Source: Chitinophaga pinensis (GTDB lineage Bacteria; Bacteroidota; Bacteroidia; Flavobacteriales_D; Crocinitomicaceae). From it: a stretch of 64,000 nucleotides of DNA. A model generated the notes under the pieces. The model was given only the letters and a program-made list of their open reading frames with translations, was not told where the DNA came from and made no database searches. Within the stretch, counting starts at the first letter, position 1. Each line of letters begins with the position of its first letter. The stretch spans positions 256,478 to 320,477 of the forward strand of contig CAMAZP010000001.1 in the NCBI GenBank assembly GCA_945863605.1, read 5' to 3'. Positions 28,663 to 38,665 of this stretch are shown in pieces. Made by a program: the position numbers and the translations under genes.

Positions 28663-29073
28663 TTATGAACCAGGAATTTCAGCTCCATGAGGATCTACTT
28701 TAGGAAAATTTAAAAATGCATCTAATCGATCAATTAATTTATCTGATTTGATATGTTCCAGTTGTTCAGCAATTTCGTGCACTTCATCATCTTCAAATTT
28801 TAGTATATCGTGCAGAAAGGTTTCCCAAATACGGTGTTTTCTGATTATTAATAGTGCACGAGTTCTGCCAACATCTGTTAAAGAAATTTTACCGTAGCGA
28901 ACTTGTTCTATTAATAATTTATCTTTTAGTTTTTTCAACATATCGTTTGCAGAGGCTGGACGCACATTTAAATATTTCGCTAATTGATTGGTGCCAGTAA
29001 CTTCCTGCTCATTTCCATCTGATGTTAGATGTAGTAATGCTTTTAAGTAATTTTCTTCTGTTTGGGTTAACAT
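28663..29073 (-). CDS. DtxR-family metal-dependent transcriptional regulator
   Basis: LTQTEENYLKALLHL, NQLAKYLNVRPASANDMLKKLKDKLLIEQVRYGKISLTDVGR, HRIWETFLHDIL, DPHGAEIP. Confidence 0.88.
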   Translation of the reverse strand: MLTQTEENYLKALLHLTSDGNEQEVTGTNQLAKYLNVRPASANDMLKKLKDKLLIEQVRYGKISLTDVGRTRALLIIRKHRIWETFLHDILKFEDDEVHEIAEQLEHIKSDKLIDRLDAFLNFPKVDPHGAEIPGS

Positions 29074-29130
29074 AATTGTAAAAATAGAAATTTGAACTTA
29101 AAAACTCTTGTAATTTAATTTCTAAGACAT

Positions 29131-29165
29131 AAAAAAAGACGTACAAAATAAATTGAACGTCTTTT
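29131..29165 (-). terminator. Rho-independent terminator of the nusB-DUF1573-yajC gene set
   Basis: Minus strand AAAAGACGT-loop-ACGTCTTTTTTT. Confidence 0.7.
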
Positions 29166-29180
29166 GGATATTTATTCTAT

Positions 29181-29459
29181 TTACTTAACTCCGATTTGAT
29201 CTTCTGTATTTTGAGCAATTGCCGATTTTTCTAATCTGAATTTAGATCCCTCTGTTTGAATTAAAACAGTTGTATCAGCAATTTCCAATATTTTGCCATG
29301 AATACCACCAATCGTTACAATTTTATCACCTGCCTTTAAATTTTCTCTAAACTTCTTAAGCTCTTTTTGCTTTTTCATTTGAGGTCTAATCATAAAGAAA
29401 TAGAAAACTACTACCATAAGTACTAGCATTAATATACTTTGCATACCTTGTCCGCCCAT
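29181..29459 (-). CDS. yajC: Preprotein translocase subunit YajC
   Basis: VVFYFFMIRPQMKKQKELKKFRENLKAGDKIVTIGGIHGKI. Confidence 0.95.
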   Translation of the reverse strand: MGGQGMQSILMLVLMVVVFYFFMIRPQMKKQKELKKFRENLKAGDKIVTIGGIHGKILEIADTTVLIQTEGSKFRLEKSAIAQNTEDQIGVK

Positions 29460-29478
29460 AATTTTGTTTTTTTAATTA

Positions 29479-29868
29479 TTATTTTATTGTTGCTTTAATC
29501 TCTAAAACAGTAACATTAGGTTCCGTGTTTGTCATAATTGTTACTGATTTATTCACTCTGCTTGTAGTTAAATTATCTGTTTTAACTTGAGCAATAATTT
29601 CTCCAGTTTCTCCTGGTTGAATGGGTTCTGTTGGTTTTTCTGCAACCGTGCAAGAGCAAGAGGGACGTACTTCACCAAATACCAAAGGATAATCTCCAGT
29701 GTTTTTGATTTTAAATTTTGCGTTAATTACTTCGCCTTTAATAACTTTTCCAGCATTGTAAACTGGATTCAACTCCATGGTTGTTTTTTGACCAACTTTA
29801 ATATTTTGCTCTTCTCCACAAGAAGCTAGCGCTAAAATTAGTAAACTTAATAGGAATGTTTTTTTCAT
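29479..29868 (-). CDS. DUF1573 lipoprotein
   Basis: Lipobox LALASCGE; AKFKIKNTGDYPLVFGEVRPSCSCTVAEKPTEPIQPGETGEI. Confidence 0.9.
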   Translation of the reverse strand: MKKTFLLSLLILALASCGEEQNIKVGQKTTMELNPVYNAGKVIKGEVINAKFKIKNTGDYPLVFGEVRPSCSCTVAEKPTEPIQPGETGEIIAQVKTDNLTTSRVNKSVTIMTNTEPNVTVLEIKATIK

Positions 29869-29933
29869 TTTTTTAGGGATATTATGACATTAGGAATTTA
29901 AAACTTTAGGAAATTAGGACTTTAAGAAATTTA

Positions 29934-30011
29934 AATCAATTGATTTAGAGAATGAAAATTAATAATATGCAATTTGTAATTTTCCAATTTGCAATTCATT
30001 TTTTCATTCTC
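29934..30011. repeat. Palindrome plus long imperfect inverted repeat in the nusB-DUF1573 spacer
   Basis: AAATCAATTGATTT (29934-29947), then GAGAATGAAAA (29948-29958) paired with TTTTCATTCTC (30001-30011). Confidence 0.7.
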
Positions 30012-30957
30012 AATTCAATAACCCTCTTCCAATTTTTATTATTTTATTTTCTTTAGTTAATTTATCTATTGCTTTATCTAGTATTCCGTTTACAAACAAA
30101 TTACTTTTTGGAGTACTGTAAAATTTTGAAATCTCAATGTATTCATTTAAGGTAACTTTTGTTGGTATGCTTGAACAAGTTTGTAATTCAGTAATCCCCA
30201 TTTTAAGTAGGAACATGTCCATTTTAGCAATTCTATCCAATTCCCAATTTTGAGCTAATTCCACGATTAAAGCTTCGTTTTCTTTGTCCATTTCAATTGT
30301 TTTACGCACAAGATTAACAATAAATTCTTTTTCATCGTCATCTTCTTTGTATAGGGGTAAAACAGTAAAATCTTGCTCTTCTTTTGCTAATTTCATTGTT
30401 TTTAGTACCATTGAACAACACAAATCTATATCATCTTGCCAAAAAATACTTTTCTCTTCAAAAAAGTTAATCAGTAACTCAGAATTTGCAATTTCAATTC
30501 TAAATAACTGTATAGCAAATGCTTTGTCTTCATCAAAACCTTCATTACCATTTTTCATGAATTCAAAAAACGTCTCGCTTTCCATAATTTGGATATACAT
30601 TTTGCGAAACATCTCTTGCGACTCAACGCCCATCCAATTTACTTTTCGTTTCTCAGATAGTTTGCGTAATTCTGAACAATCCTCCAATTGCTGAATCAAA
30701 TTGTTCTCAACAAACTTTAGGTTTGGATTCAAATCCTCAGAAGTTGGTCGCATTTTACGTTTACGTTCTTCTATCTTGTTATTTGCAGCTGTTTTCACTT
30801 CTGGGAGCGTCAACAATAAATACAAATAAAGGTCATACATCTTTTCAACAGAGTGGAGTAACTCATTTTGAGCTTTTAATACATCCTTTTCACCTGCCTG
30901 AAAAAAGGCATAAAGAATTTGTAGGACTTTAATCCTTAAATGTCGTCTGTTTAACAT
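30010..30957 (-). CDS. nusB: Transcription antitermination factor NusB
   Basis: MLNRRHLRIKVLQILYAF, WELDRIAKMDMFLLKMGITEL, KVTLNEYIEISKFYSTPKSNLFVNGILDK. Confidence 0.92.
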   Translation of the reverse strand: MLNRRHLRIKVLQILYAFFQAGEKDVLKAQNELLHSVEKMYDLYLYLLLTLPEVKTAANNKIEERKRKMRPTSEDLNPNLKFVENNLIQQLEDCSELRKLSEKRKVNWMGVESQEMFRKMYIQIMESETFFEFMKNGNEGFDEDKAFAIQLFRIEIANSELLINFFEEKSIFWQDDIDLCCSMVLKTMKLAKEEQDFTVLPLYKEDDDEKEFIVNLVRKTIEMDKENEALIVELAQNWELDRIAKMDMFLLKMGITELQTCSSIPTKVTLNEYIEISKFYSTPKSNLFVNGILDKAIDKLTKENKIIKIGRGLLN

Positions 30958-30965
30958 GTTTTGAT

Positions 30966-32063
30966 TTACATAGGTAATTTTACACGACCGATTGATTCGA
31001 TTCGCTCCTCAGCCATTCTATTTGCTATTTGATAAGTAGGAACATTCTCGTCATTTGAACGCTTTACAATATCGAAAATAGTTGTGTAAATATCCTCCGC
31101 TTTTTGGTGAGCCCATTCAGCTGACAACCCTTTAACTTCTGAAAAACAATTGATAACACCACCAGCATTCAAAGTGAAATCTGGAGCATAAATAATTCCT
31201 TTTTTCATTACATCAACACCGTGTTTTCCTTCAACTTTTAATTGATTATTGGCAGCACCTGCGATAATTGAACATTTCATACGCTCTAAAGTATCGTCAT
31301 TTACCGTTGCTCCTAAAGCACATGGAGCGTAAATATCCATATCAACATCATAGATTTCATCTAAACCAACAACTTCAGCTCCATACGTTTTTGAAATATG
31401 CGCCAATACATCATTATTAATATCTGAAATATAAATATGAGCATTCTCTTGTGCTAAATGTTTTACTAAGTATTCTCCAACATGACCAACTCCTTGAACT
31501 GCGATTTTTTTACCTTCTAAGGAATCAGATCCAAACTGATGTTTTGCACATGCTTTCATCCCCATGTATGTACCGTAAGCAGTAACAGGAGACGGATCAC
31601 CACTTTTTCCAGGTAAACCCACAACATGATTTGTTTCCATACTTACCCAATTCATATCGATTGGAGAAACACCCACATCTTCAGCAGTAATATATTTCCC
31701 AGCTAAACTGTTAACGAATTTTCCAAATCTTCTGAAAAGTGCTTCTGATTTAATTGCTTTTGCATCTCCAATGATAACCGCTTTACCACCACCAAGATTC
31801 AATCCTGAGATTGCGTTTTTATAAGTCATTCCGCGTGACAAACGCAACACATCATTTAAAGCTTCCATTTCGTTTTGGTAAGCCCAAATTCTTGTTCCGC
31901 CAAGTGCAGGACCTAAGATTGTGTTGTGAACTGCGATTATAGCTTTCAAGCCAGTTGCCTCGTCGTTGCAAAAAAGTATTTGCTCGTGACCCATGTTAGC
32001 CATTTGACTGATGACAGGATTATCTGTTAAGTCGGATGCGGAAAGGATTTTAATTTCAGACAT
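30966..32063 (-). CDS. Glu/Leu/Phe/Val dehydrogenase
   Basis: GPALGGTRIW, LSRGMTYKNAISGLNLGGGKAVI, VQGVGHVGEYLVKHLA, APCALGATVN. Likely start MSEIKILSASD at 32063 (ORF-track start 32117). Confidence 0.93.
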   Translation of the reverse strand: MSEIKILSASDLTDNPVISQMANMGHEQILFCNDEATGLKAIIAVHNTILGPALGGTRIWAYQNEMEALNDVLRLSRGMTYKNAISGLNLGGGKAVIIGDAKAIKSEALFRRFGKFVNSLAGKYITAEDVGVSPIDMNWVSMETNHVVGLPGKSGDPSPVTAYGTYMGMKACAKHQFGSDSLEGKKIAVQGVGHVGEYLVKHLAQENAHIYISDINNDVLAHISKTYGAEVVGLDEIYDVDMDIYAPCALGATVNDDTLERMKCSIIAGAANNQLKVEGKHGVDVMKKGIIYAPDFTLNAGGVINCFSEVKGLSAEWAHQKAEDIYTTIFDIVKRSNDENVPTYQIANRMAEERIESIGRVKLPM

Positions 32064-32147
32064 GTTTTCTTTTTCGTTCGTTAACTTAAGATTTGAATGG
32101 TTACATTTGCAACTCAAATAATCAAGTGCAAAATTAGAAAATAATCG

Positions 32148-33896
32148 ATGAAGTCACTGCAATACCTCAATAAATATTTTGTCAAATACAAATGGCATTT
32201 TTTGCTAGGTATACTTTTCACGATTATCAGTAATTACTTTGGCGTGCGAATGCCATTGTATGTCAAAGCTACAGTTGACAACTTAATGGGAACTAAGTCA
32301 ATAAATAGTATAAACGATGCACTTTGGCTTTCACTTCAAATCGGGGGTATTTACATATTACTTTCTGTTGGTAAAGGTTTTTTCTTGTTTTTAATGCGTC
32401 AAACAATCATAGTGATGTCTCGATTAATTGAGTTTGATTTGAAAAATGAGATATACATACATTATCAGAAATTAGATTTAGCATTTTTTAAAAGAAATGC
32501 GACCGGAGATTTGATGAATCGTATTTCTGAAGATGTCAGCCAAGTGAGGATGTATCTAGGGCCAGGTATCATGTACACAATTAATTTAATAGTTTTGGTT
32601 GCAATGATTGTTACACAAATGGTTAAAATCAGTTCAACTTTGACCTTTTTTGTTCTTCTACCACTTCCTCTCATGTCTTTTTTGATTTATTGGGTTTCTT
32701 CTAAAATGAATCAAATGAGTACAAAAGTTCAAGAAGAACAATCGCGATTATCAACGATAGCACAAGAAACCTTTGCTGGTATCCGAGTGATTAAAGCATA
32801 CAATCGAGACCAAGAGGTTTTTGATAAATTTGAATCCTCAGCAAATGAATATAAATCAAGAAGTATGAAATTGGTACTAATCAACGCTTTGTTTATGCCA
32901 ACGATTATTTTCTTAATTGGAATAAGTACTTTGGTTGCTATTTACTTAGGTGGATTAATGACTTATGATAAACAAATATCTTTAGGTGATATAGTGGCTT
33001 TTATTTTCTTTGTCAATAATTTAACTTGGCCATTTGCAAGTATTGGGTGGGTTACATCAATTATTCAACGTGCTGCAGCATCACAGGAAAGGATTAATGA
33101 ATTTCTAGAAACAGAACCTGAAATTACAAATCCTACTTCATCTGAATTTATTTTTGATGGAAGAATCGAATTTAAAAACGTCACATTTACTTATCCAAAT
33201 ACTGGAATTACAGCCATTCATAATTTAAGTTTTTCCATAAACAAAGGTGATACTTTGGCAATTGTTGGTAAAACTGGTTGTGGAAAATCTACTATTTTAA
33301 ATCTTTTAATGCGTCAATATGATTGTGAGTCAGGTCAAATTTTAATTAACGGTACTGATGTTAAAAAAATTAATATCGATGCTTTAAGAGAACAAAGTGG
33401 TGTTGTTCCTCAAGATGTTTTTTTATTTTCTGACTCAATTAGAAATAACCTAATTTTTGGATTGAAAAAAAACAAAGTTGAATTGGATTTTTTAATTGAA
33501 GTAACAAAAAAATCGCATGTTTATCACAATATTAAAGAATTTCCTCACCAATTTGATACGCTTTTGGGTGAACGTGGAGTTAATTTAAGTGGTGGTCAAA
33601 AACAACGTTTAAGTATCGCTAGAGCTTTAATTAGAAATCCAAAATTTTTACTATTAGATGATTGTTTGTCAGCAGTTGACACTGAGACAGAAGAAATTAT
33701 ACTTAGGAATTTAAATCAAGATGCGAAAAATAGAACTTCTATTATTGTAAGTCACCGAATTTCAACCATTCGAAACGCCAATCACATTTTGGTACTTGAA
33801 AAGGGCGAAATTGTTGAATCTGGTACTCATCAATCTTTAATGGAATTAAACAGTATTTACAGTGAAATGTATAACAAGCAACTCAGTGAAAATTAA
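32148..33896 (+). CDS. ABC transporter, fused permease/ATPase
   Basis: Six-TM exporter fold; VGKTGCGKSTILNLL, LSGGQKQRLSIARALIRNPKFLLLDDCLSAVD. Confidence 0.96.
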   Translation: MKSLQYLNKYFVKYKWHFLLGILFTIISNYFGVRMPLYVKATVDNLMGTKSINSINDALWLSLQIGGIYILLSVGKGFFLFLMRQTIIVMSRLIEFDLKNEIYIHYQKLDLAFFKRNATGDLMNRISEDVSQVRMYLGPGIMYTINLIVLVAMIVTQMVKISSTLTFFVLLPLPLMSFLIYWVSSKMNQMSTKVQEEQSRLSTIAQETFAGIRVIKAYNRDQEVFDKFESSANEYKSRSMKLVLINALFMPTIIFLIGISTLVAIYLGGLMTYDKQISLGDIVAFIFFVNNLTWPFASIGWVTSIIQRAAASQERINEFLETEPEITNPTSSEFIFDGRIEFKNVTFTYPNTGITAIHNLSFSINKGDTLAIVGKTGCGKSTILNLLMRQYDCESGQILINGTDVKKINIDALREQSGVVPQDVFLFSDSIRNNLIFGLKKNKVELDFLIEVTKKSHVYHNIKEFPHQFDTLLGERGVNLSGGQKQRLSIARALIRNPKFLLLDDCLSAVDTETEEIILRNLNQDAKNRTSIIVSHRISTIRNANHILVLEKGEIVESGTHQSLMELNSIYSEMYNKQLSEN

Positions 33897-33918
33897 TTAT
33901 TTTTAGTTTGGCAAAAAA

Positions 33919-34365
33919 TCACTTTACATCCCAAACTTTCATTTCAAAATAAAGAATAGAATTTTGTGGAATATCCTCTAGTTTATGGTTTCCATATCCC
34001 AATTGTGGTGGAATTATCATCACAACTTCAGAACCTTTTTTACAAGACATTAAAGTTTCTTTCCATCCACCAATTAAGCTTTTCACCGCAAAAGTTAACG
34101 GTTTTTTGGTGTAATCAAAAATGCGCCCATTCAATAATTTTCCTTTGTAGGAAATAGAAACACTATCTGTATATTGAATCAATCTTCCTTCACCTTCTTT
34201 TGTAATTTTAAAATACAAACCTGAGGGAGAAGCATCTAAATCGAGTTTATTTTTTTTGATATACTTTTGAATTTCTTTATCAAACCCTTCGATTTCTTGG
34301 TCGGAATAAGTTTTACATGAGGTAAAAACAAATAGTAGGGAGGCGATTAATAGCAATATTTTCAT
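33919..34365 (-). CDS. FKBP-type peptidyl-prolyl isomerase lipoprotein
   Basis: Lipobox LLFVFTSCKT; VSISYKGKLLNGRIFDYT...GWKETLMSCKKGSEVVMIIPPQLGYG. Confidence 0.9.
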   Translation of the reverse strand: MKILLLIASLLFVFTSCKTYSDQEIEGFDKEIQKYIKKNKLDLDASPSGLYFKITKEGEGRLIQYTDSVSISYKGKLLNGRIFDYTKKPLTFAVKSLIGGWKETLMSCKKGSEVVMIIPPQLGYGNHKLEDIPQNSILYFEMKVWDVK

Positions 34366-35222
34366 TATAATTTTATTGGTGTTAGCGTATATCCTTTTTT
34401 AATTAGTAATTCAATAACACCTTCCGGTCCAGCTAGGTGGGCAGCTCCAACAGCGAAGAAAACGCTTTTATTGTCCATCATTTTTTCCATTTGAGGAATC
34501 CATTTTTGGTTTCTGTCTTCTAAGAATGCACGTGAGTTATTAATTGGAGAATCACTTTCTTTTTTCATGAAAGTGTACAAATCATCAAGGTTTTGAGAAA
34601 GATATATTTTTTGCATTTCTTGAAATGAACTTTTAGCATGTGCTTCATCTCTTAATGAACTCATTACCATTTCAGTCTGTTCTTTTTTAGTTAAACTAGT
34701 GAACAGTTCTAATTGTTCAGTGACTGATTCTAGTCCTTCGATTACTTTCTTGTTGAGTTTGGCCAAGTTCTCAAATTCTTTTTCGTAGGATTTGGCGTTT
34801 TCAGGTAAACTGCTTTGTAATAAAAATTGTAGCAGTAGGAATGGTTTTGCTTTATTTAAATTCGTATTGAATTGTTCTTTATTCATCAACAGCGATTTCT
34901 CTGCCCATCTATAAATGGAATCCATTTGTGCAGTAGAAAAATAATCAGTTAAAGTTTCATTTTTCAAAAATAACGCGTCTGGGGATAAATCTGGATCATT
35001 CACATTAGAAATTTCCATGCAAAGTTCATCTGATTTTAAGAGTATTTTCTCTAGTTTTTTAGGAAAATAAAACAATTTTGAATCCATTAAATGCATTGTT
35101 CCATAAAGGTAAGATGTCGTTTTTCCGTCTTTAGATTTCACTTCCCAAAGTAGCGCGTTTTTTGTTACTTGTCCAACTAAATAATGGGAAAAAACGATAA
35201 ATAAAAAAAGTAAACGAAACAT
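34365..35222 (-). CDS. TraB/GumN family protein
   Basis: NALLWEVKSKDGKTTSYLYGTMHLMDSKLF, LLKSDELCMEIS, FFAVGAAHLAGPEGVIELLIKKGY. Confidence 0.92.
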   Translation of the reverse strand: MFRLLFLFIVFSHYLVGQVTKNALLWEVKSKDGKTTSYLYGTMHLMDSKLFYFPKKLEKILLKSDELCMEISNVNDPDLSPDALFLKNETLTDYFSTAQMDSIYRWAEKSLLMNKEQFNTNLNKAKPFLLLQFLLQSSLPENAKSYEKEFENLAKLNKKVIEGLESVTEQLELFTSLTKKEQTEMVMSSLRDEAHAKSSFQEMQKIYLSQNLDDLYTFMKKESDSPINNSRAFLEDRNQKWIPQMEKMMDNKSVFFAVGAAHLAGPEGVIELLIKKGYTLTPIKL

Positions 35223-35223
35223 A

Positions 35224-35934
35224 CTATAGAGATAAATGTGCTAAATAGTGATTATCTTGCTCCATTATTCGCGTGCATTTGAATCCAATTTTCGTAGCTA
35301 TATCGTGCATTGTATCATAATCAACATACAGCCATTCGAACCAATCTCCTGTAGTTTTTTTATAGTGCATTTGAAACTTAAAATTACCGTAGTATTCTGT
35401 GTTTAAATCAATCCAAAGAGCCCCATCTTCATCTTCGTACAAATATTTCACATCTGATGAATCAAAAATGATTTGTCCCCTTGAATTCAATAGTTTTTTA
35501 GCTTTTAAAAGTGTTTTTTCTAAATTAGACAGGCGTCCTGCAATTCCAATACCGTTCATTAACATGAGAATTGTATCAAATTTTTCTGTGCTTTCGAATT
35601 TTTCAAAACTAGAATGAATAACATTTATTCCAGATTCTTTCAGATAAGTTACTGCTCCTATTGAAGAATCAATCGCTGTAACTTTATGTCCTTTTTTAAT
35701 CAATTCATGACAGTGGATTCCGGCTCCAGCTCCTACATCTAGAACGTTACCTTTACACAAAGTTAGGGCACGTTTTTCAATGTCAGGCATTTCTTTATAT
35801 GTTCTAAAAAGCACTTCAACTGGAATAATATCATCATCGCACAAGTCAGAACTCACAATAATATCTAACGGTTTGCGATTGGATGCGTAGTCAATAATCG
35901 CATCACCAATTGGGTCGACAGAAATTTTTGTCAT
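35224..35934 (-). CDS. Class I SAM-dependent methyltransferase
   Basis: GNVLDVGAGAGIHCHELIKKGHKVTAIDSS, FDTILMLMNGIGIAGRLSNLEKTL. Confidence 0.92.
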   Translation of the reverse strand: MTKISVDPIGDAIIDYASNRKPLDIIVSSDLCDDDIIPVEVLFRTYKEMPDIEKRALTLCKGNVLDVGAGAGIHCHELIKKGHKVTAIDSSIGAVTYLKESGINVIHSSFEKFESTEKFDTILMLMNGIGIAGRLSNLEKTLLKAKKLLNSRGQIIFDSSDVKYLYEDEDGALWIDLNTEYYGNFKFQMHYKKTTGDWFEWLYVDYDTMHDIATKIGFKCTRIMEQDNHYLAHLSL

Positions 35935-35935
35935 A

Positions 35936-36499
35936 TTAATATTCGTACTCGTTAAAGTCAGTTAAATCATCATCCGAATAATCGTCTTCAAATTCATCCA
36001 AACCAAGTTCATCGTCTTCTTCATCAATCAAACTTTCGTCATTGGTTGAAGCGAATAATTCATCATCCATGATTTTTTTAGAATCTTCTGAAGGTGCTGT
36101 TCCCATGGATAATAAAAGCTCAGGAGTTTCAGGCTCATTGCGATCAAAACCAATTAATTCAATTAAGAAAATCCACATTCGCATAAAATCATAAACCAAA
36201 ATAAACTTTTGGTCTGGTTCTTCCAAGAAATCTTTAATGGTGGCATTTTTCATCGTAGAGGCAGGAGCATCCAATGAATCATCATCATATGTCATATCCA
36301 TTAAGTTGATTTCATGACCTTTATCCCAATCGTCATTTGAAACATAAATACTTGCCATTTGATCTCCTTTGAAATTAAAGGATTTTAAAATAGCATTATA
36401 TAACGATTCAAAATTATCCATATCAGAAATTAAAATATCTCTAACTACTTCCTCTTTCTTTTCTGAATCGAGTAAAACTCTAAATTTTAGTCCTGGCAT
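35936..36499 (-). CDS. pRiA4b ORF-3-like family protein with acidic C-terminus
   Basis: LKFRVLLDSEKKEEVVRDILISDMDNFESLYNAILKSFNFKGDQMASIYVSNDDWDKG; EDDELGLDEFEDDYSDDDLTDFNEYEY tail. Confidence 0.8.
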   Translation of the reverse strand: MPGLKFRVLLDSEKKEEVVRDILISDMDNFESLYNAILKSFNFKGDQMASIYVSNDDWDKGHEINLMDMTYDDDSLDAPASTMKNATIKDFLEEPDQKFILVYDFMRMWIFLIELIGFDRNEPETPELLLSMGTAPSEDSKKIMDDELFASTNDESLIDEEDDELGLDEFEDDYSDDDLTDFNEYEY

Positions 36500-36601
36500 A
36501 TTATTGATTTTTCAATCTGTGTAAAATTAAAATTAATATCTGTAAAGTTGAAAGTTGAGAAAGGAAAGATGAGATTATACGTTTAAAATTAGCTACTTTT
36601 A

Positions 36602-38029
36602 TTAATCACATTTTTTAAATCCTAGACTTTCTCCTAATTTCAACATTAATTCATAGGCTTGTTCTAGCGAATTTTCTATTTGACCATCCAATATTGCCTC
36701 CTTTATTGAGGATTTAATAATTCCAATTTCAGCGCAAGGATGAAGATTAAAAGTTTTCATTATCAGTTCACCACTAACTGGAGGTTGGAAATTTCTGATT
36801 CTATCTTTTTCTTCTACAACTTTAAGCTTTTTTGCAACTAATTCAAAGTTATTTTTGTATTTTTTTACTTTAAATTCATTTTTAGAGGTGATGTCTGCAT
36901 TACACAACATCATTAAATCATCAATATCATCTCCTGCCTCACTCAATAATCTACGAATAGCAGAGTCAGTCACAAAACCTTTAACAAGAGCAATTGGACG
37001 TAAATGAAGACGTACTAATTTTTGAACATATCTCATTTTATTATCCAAAGGTAATTTTAAGTTTTTAAAAATTTTAGGAACCATTCGAGCTCCTAAGTCT
37101 TCATGGCCGTGGAAGGTCCAACCGATTTCTGTATCAAATCTTTTCGTAGGTGGTTTTGCAATATCATGTAAAATAGCTGCCCATCTCAACCATAAATCGT
37201 CAGTATGTAAAGCTATATTATCTAAAACTTCCAGTGTATGCAAGAAATTGTCTTTATGTGCTTTACCATCAATAATATCTATTCCTTGAAGTGCCGTCAT
37301 TTCTGGAAAGATGTGCCCTAGTAATTGGGTTGATTGTAATAATTTAAACCCACGTGATGGTGTTTTAGTTAAAATAATTTTATTGAGTTCATCTGCAATA
37401 CGTTCTTTTGAAATAATTTCTATTCGAGCAGATTGACTTAATATAGCTTCCAAACTATTTATCTCAATTTTAAAGTTTAATCTTGTTGCAAAACGAATAG
37501 CTCTTAACATTCGAAGTGGATCATCACTATAAGTGATTTCAGGATCAAGTGGTGTTCGAATAATTCCTTTTTTCAAATCATCAATACCATTAAATGGATC
37601 GATTAAATCTCCAAAATTTGAAGGATGTAAGCTGAGAGCTAAAGCATTAATAGTAAAATCTCTTCTATTTTGATCGTCTTTTAAAGTTCCTAATTGGGTA
37701 ATTGGTTTACGCGAATCATGCTTATAAGACTCTTTTCGAGCTCCTACAAATTCTACATCAATGTCTTTATATCGAAAATGAGCTGTTCCATAAGTTTTGA
37801 AGACACTTATTTTTTTTACTTTTAGGATGCTTCCAACATTTTTTGCTAATTCAGGACCGTCACCGACAACAACGATGTCAATATCTTTGGAGGGATTTTC
37901 TAATAAAAGATCTCTTACGAAACCTCCGATTACATATGCTTCGAGATTTTTTTCTCCAATATATTTGGAAATAACTTTAAATACGGGATGCTTTAGAGTT
38001 TGTGCGTAATTAGTTAACATTAAAAACAA
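36602..38029 (-). CDS. CCA tRNA nucleotidyltransferase / poly(A) polymerase family with HD domain
   Basis: AYVIGGFVRDLLLENPSKDIDIVVVGDGP, RRDFTINALALSL, DPLRMLRAIRFATRLNF, WAAILHDIAKPPTK. Confidence 0.94.
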   Translation of the reverse strand: MFLMLTNYAQTLKHPVFKVISKYIGEKNLEAYVIGGFVRDLLLENPSKDIDIVVVGDGPELAKNVGSILKVKKISVFKTYGTAHFRYKDIDVEFVGARKESYKHDSRKPITQLGTLKDDQNRRDFTINALALSLHPSNFGDLIDPFNGIDDLKKGIIRTPLDPEITYSDDPLRMLRAIRFATRLNFKIEINSLEAILSQSARIEIISKERIADELNKIILTKTPSRGFKLLQSTQLLGHIFPEMTALQGIDIIDGKAHKDNFLHTLEVLDNIALHTDDLWLRWAAILHDIAKPPTKRFDTEIGWTFHGHEDLGARMVPKIFKNLKLPLDNKMRYVQKLVRLHLRPIALVKGFVTDSAIRRLLSEAGDDIDDLMMLCNADITSKNEFKVKKYKNNFELVAKKLKVVEEKDRIRNFQPPVSGELIMKTFNLHPCAEIGIIKSSIKEAILDGQIENSLEQAYELMLKLGESLGFKKCD

Positions 38030-38062
38030 AGATATTACTTTGAAATGAAAGATAAATTAATC

Positions 38063-38665
38063 TTAATCTTCTTCATCATCGAAATCTTCTTCGTCTTTTC
38101 GTTTGTAAGAAAATAAATCAAGGTCATCTAAATCTTCATCATCAAAAAACTTTTTTTCTTTTCCGCTTTTTTTGAAAGCATCCATTTTAGGCTTTTTGCT
38201 TCTTGAATCAGAATCATTCGTCTTTTTATCTTTATCCTTGTCTTTGTTAATTTTTTTCTTTGGCTCAATTAAAGGAACATCTAAGATCGGAGAAATAATG
38301 TTTGGATCTCTGAAACTAGTATTTGTATTTACCTCAGATTTTGGATCTCTTTGTTCTCTTTGTTCTCTCGGCTTTTGATTAAAATCTGAATTAGAAGTTC
38401 TTGGACTAGGAGTACGATTTTCTCGTTGTTCGGCTTCTTTGACAGCAATTGGTCTACCATTTATATGATGACCATCTAGTGCTTTTATAGCATTCATCGC
38501 TTCGTTTCTGTCAGACATCTCTACAAATGCAAATCCTCTAGATTTACCTGTTTCTCTGTCAGTTGCAACATTTGCTTTAATTACTTTCCCATGTTGGGCA
38601 AACAAATCTCTTAATTGTTCGCTAGAAAAACCAAAATCTAATTTGGCTACAAAAATACTGGTCAT
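38063..38665 (-). CDS. RRM-domain RNA-binding protein with long charged low-complexity tail
   Basis: IFVAKLDFGFSSEQLRDLFAQHGKV, SRGFAFVEMSDRNEAMNAIKALDGHHINGRPIAVKEA; tail KKKINKDKDKDKK...FFDDEDLDDLDLF...DEEDFDDEED. Confidence 0.92.
   Translation of the reverse strand: MTSIFVAKLDFGFSSEQLRDLFAQHGKVIKANVATDRETGKSRGFAFVEMSDRNEAMNAIKALDGHHINGRPIAVKEAEQRENRTPSPRTSNSDFNQKPREQREQRDPKSEVNTNTSFRDPNIISPILDVPLIEPKKKINKDKDKDKKTNDSDSRSKKPKMDAFKKSGKEKKFFDDEDLDDLDLFSYKRKDEEDFDDEED

Noticed and set aside
30284-30694. 136-aa plus-strand ORF inside nusB
   Set aside because: Ser/Ile-rich antisense translation of nusB; no domain signature.
35936-36499. pRiA4b ORF-3-like protein as a plasmid or transposon remnant
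   Set aside because: Despite its name the family is widespread on chromosomes; no transposase, terminal repeats or target duplication seen.
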